Of a stretch of DNA of 5,034 nucleotides, positions 4,138 to 5,034 are shown one piece after another. The DNA is from Thermoplasmata archaeon. GTDB taxonomy: Archaea > Thermoplasmatota > Thermoplasmata > UBA10834. Position numbers and translations under genes: made by a program. Position 1 is the first letter of the stretch. Each line of letters opens with the position of its first letter. The stretch lies in contig JALHSX010000281.1 of the NCBI GenBank assembly GCA_022865445.1, positions 1-5,034 on the forward strand. Reading direction: 5' to 3'. Under the pieces are notes generated by a model. The model was not told the DNA's origin. It did no database searches and worked only from the letters and a program-made list of their open reading frames with translations.

Positions 4138-5034
4138 ATGGCCTCTAGGGACAAGCGGAATGCGATCTTCCTGACAGTTCTCGCCAGCTTGGTCTGGGGC
4201 ACTTCGTTTCCCGGGACGAAGCTTGGGTTGGGCCATGTGGGCAACGATGTGTTCTTCCTGTGGATGAGGTTCGCGGTCGCATGTGTCATAACGTTGTCCG
4301 TCGTGCTCTATCTCGGGAAGATGTCGCTGTCGATCTTCAAGAATCCGATGATCTGGATGATTGGAGGATTCAATGCGGCAGGATTCCTTCTTCAATATGT
4401 CGGCCTCACGATCACGACCGCATCGAAGACTGCTCTGCTCGTGGACATCAACGTTGTGGCAGTCGCTATACTCTCATTCTTCTACTTCCGAGAACGACTG
4501 GGACGGACTCAGGTCGCGGGCATCCTCTGCGGGTTGGTCGGCGTGTTCTTCCTGACGCTCAACAAGGACCTCGTGTTCGACCCTGACCAGATCGTCGGGG
4601 ACGTCCTGGTCTTTGCCGCCGGATGGAGCTGGGCCTTCTTCATAATCTTCAACAAGAAGCTGCTCGACAAGCACACCGGGGTCGAGATCAGCTCTGCAGC
4701 GATAGCCTCTTGCGCGGTGTGGCTAACGATTCCCACTGGGTACCTCCTTGTCTCTGGCGCGGACTTCTCGATCGAGATCGAGGGATACGCGTTCGTACTC
4801 TACTTGGGCCTTTTCTGCACGTCCATCGCGACACTCCTCTGGGCCCTCGGGCTCGAGGGAGTCTCAGCGACTGCATCCGCGATGATAATGCTGGTCGAAG
4901 TGCTCATTGCTCTGGCGATCTCGATCCTGGTTCTGAAGGAAACAATGAGCTCGGCTGCCGTCTTCGGAGGCCTCGTCGTCCTGATATCCATATTCCTCGT
5001 CGCGGGAACTGGTAGCGGCGAGAAGACTCCCGTC
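4138..5034 (+). CDS. EamA / DMT-superfamily transporter, 3' end beyond the window
   Basis: The frame is open from the ATG at 4138 to the window end (299 residues, no stop). It is a drug/metabolite transporter with two EamA repeats and about ten membrane helices. Repeat 1 (about 8-141) begins with the typical LVWGTSFPGTK and contains ASKTALLVDINVVAVAIL and a conserved FRERL helix end (117-121). Repeat 2 (about 154-289) begins VGDVLVFAAGWSWAFFIIFNKK and ends with the equivalent MIMLVEVLIALAISILVLKET. Members move amino acids, nucleosides, drugs or other small metabolites; the substrate here cannot be told. The last visible residues (GTGSGEKTPV) lie after the tenth helix, so probably only a short tail is missing. 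Its own TATA-like box lies in the 33-base gap after the kinase gene. A functional link with the kinase is possible but unproven. Confidence 0.93.
   Translation, partial: MASRDKRNAIFLTVLASLVWGTSFPGTKLGLGHVGNDVFFLWMRFAVACVITLSVVLYLGKMSLSIFKNPMIWMIGGFNAAGFLLQYVGLTITTASKTALLVDINVVAVAILSFFYFRERLGRTQVAGILCGLVGVFFLTLNKDLVFDPDQIVGDVLVFAAGWSWAFFIIFNKKLLDKHTGVEISSAAIASCAVWLTIPTGYLLVSGADFSIEIEGYAFVLYLGLFCTSIATLLWALGLEGVSATASAMIMLVEVLIALAISILVLKETMSSAAVFGGLVVLISIFLVAGTGSGEKTPV

Noticed and set aside
3844..4395. Minus-strand 183-codon open frame across the kinase end and transporter start
   Set aside because: It is antisense to two well-supported genes; the product is rich in His, Arg, Pro and Glu as expected from a shadow frame of GC-rich codons.

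Overview
The window looks like archaeal chromosome, most likely a Thermoplasmata-type euryarchaeote. Reasons: AT-rich TATA-like boxes lie about 23-29 bases upstream of several start codons, so that transcription would begin at or next to the start codon (leaderless mRNAs). There is also an MTH1187-type thiamine-binding protein and a small protein resembling a family I recall from Thermoplasmata. No virus, transposon, CRISPR, tRNA or rRNA is visible. The lineage is inferred from gene content and promoter style, not from a marker gene.

Layout, left to right. (1) A minus-strand small conserved protein (1-495, DUF6015-like, possibly winged-helix) is divergent from (2) a plus-strand MTH1187/YkoF-type thiamine-binding protein (619-924). 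Their shared promoter region holds one strong TATA box and two adjacent perfect inverted repeats. (3) A minus-strand three-helix membrane protein of unknown function (961-1374) converges on gene 2. (4) The stretch 1390-1786 has no large gene, but it carries a TATA box identical in its core to that of gene 3, followed by a possible 49-codon minus-strand small ORF (1523-1672), plus several short palindromes. (5) A minus-strand gamma-carbonic-anhydrase-like left-handed beta-helix protein (1787-2299) appears to have lost one of three zinc histidines and the active-site Gln. (6) Divergent from it is a soluble GAF-PAS histidine kinase (2452-4104) with a classical Shine-Dalgarno. (7) An EamA/DMT-family ten-helix transporter (4138 to the window end, 3' end not included) follows.

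The genes do not form an obvious single pathway. They look like mostly single-gene transcription units with their own promoters. The kinase has no response regulator in the window, so its output partner is encoded elsewhere. I see no clear novel multi-gene system. The most worthwhile leads are the altered metal site of the carbonic-anhydrase-like protein, the promoter-linked small ORF in the gap, and the paired palindromes in the promoter of the thiamine-binding gene.
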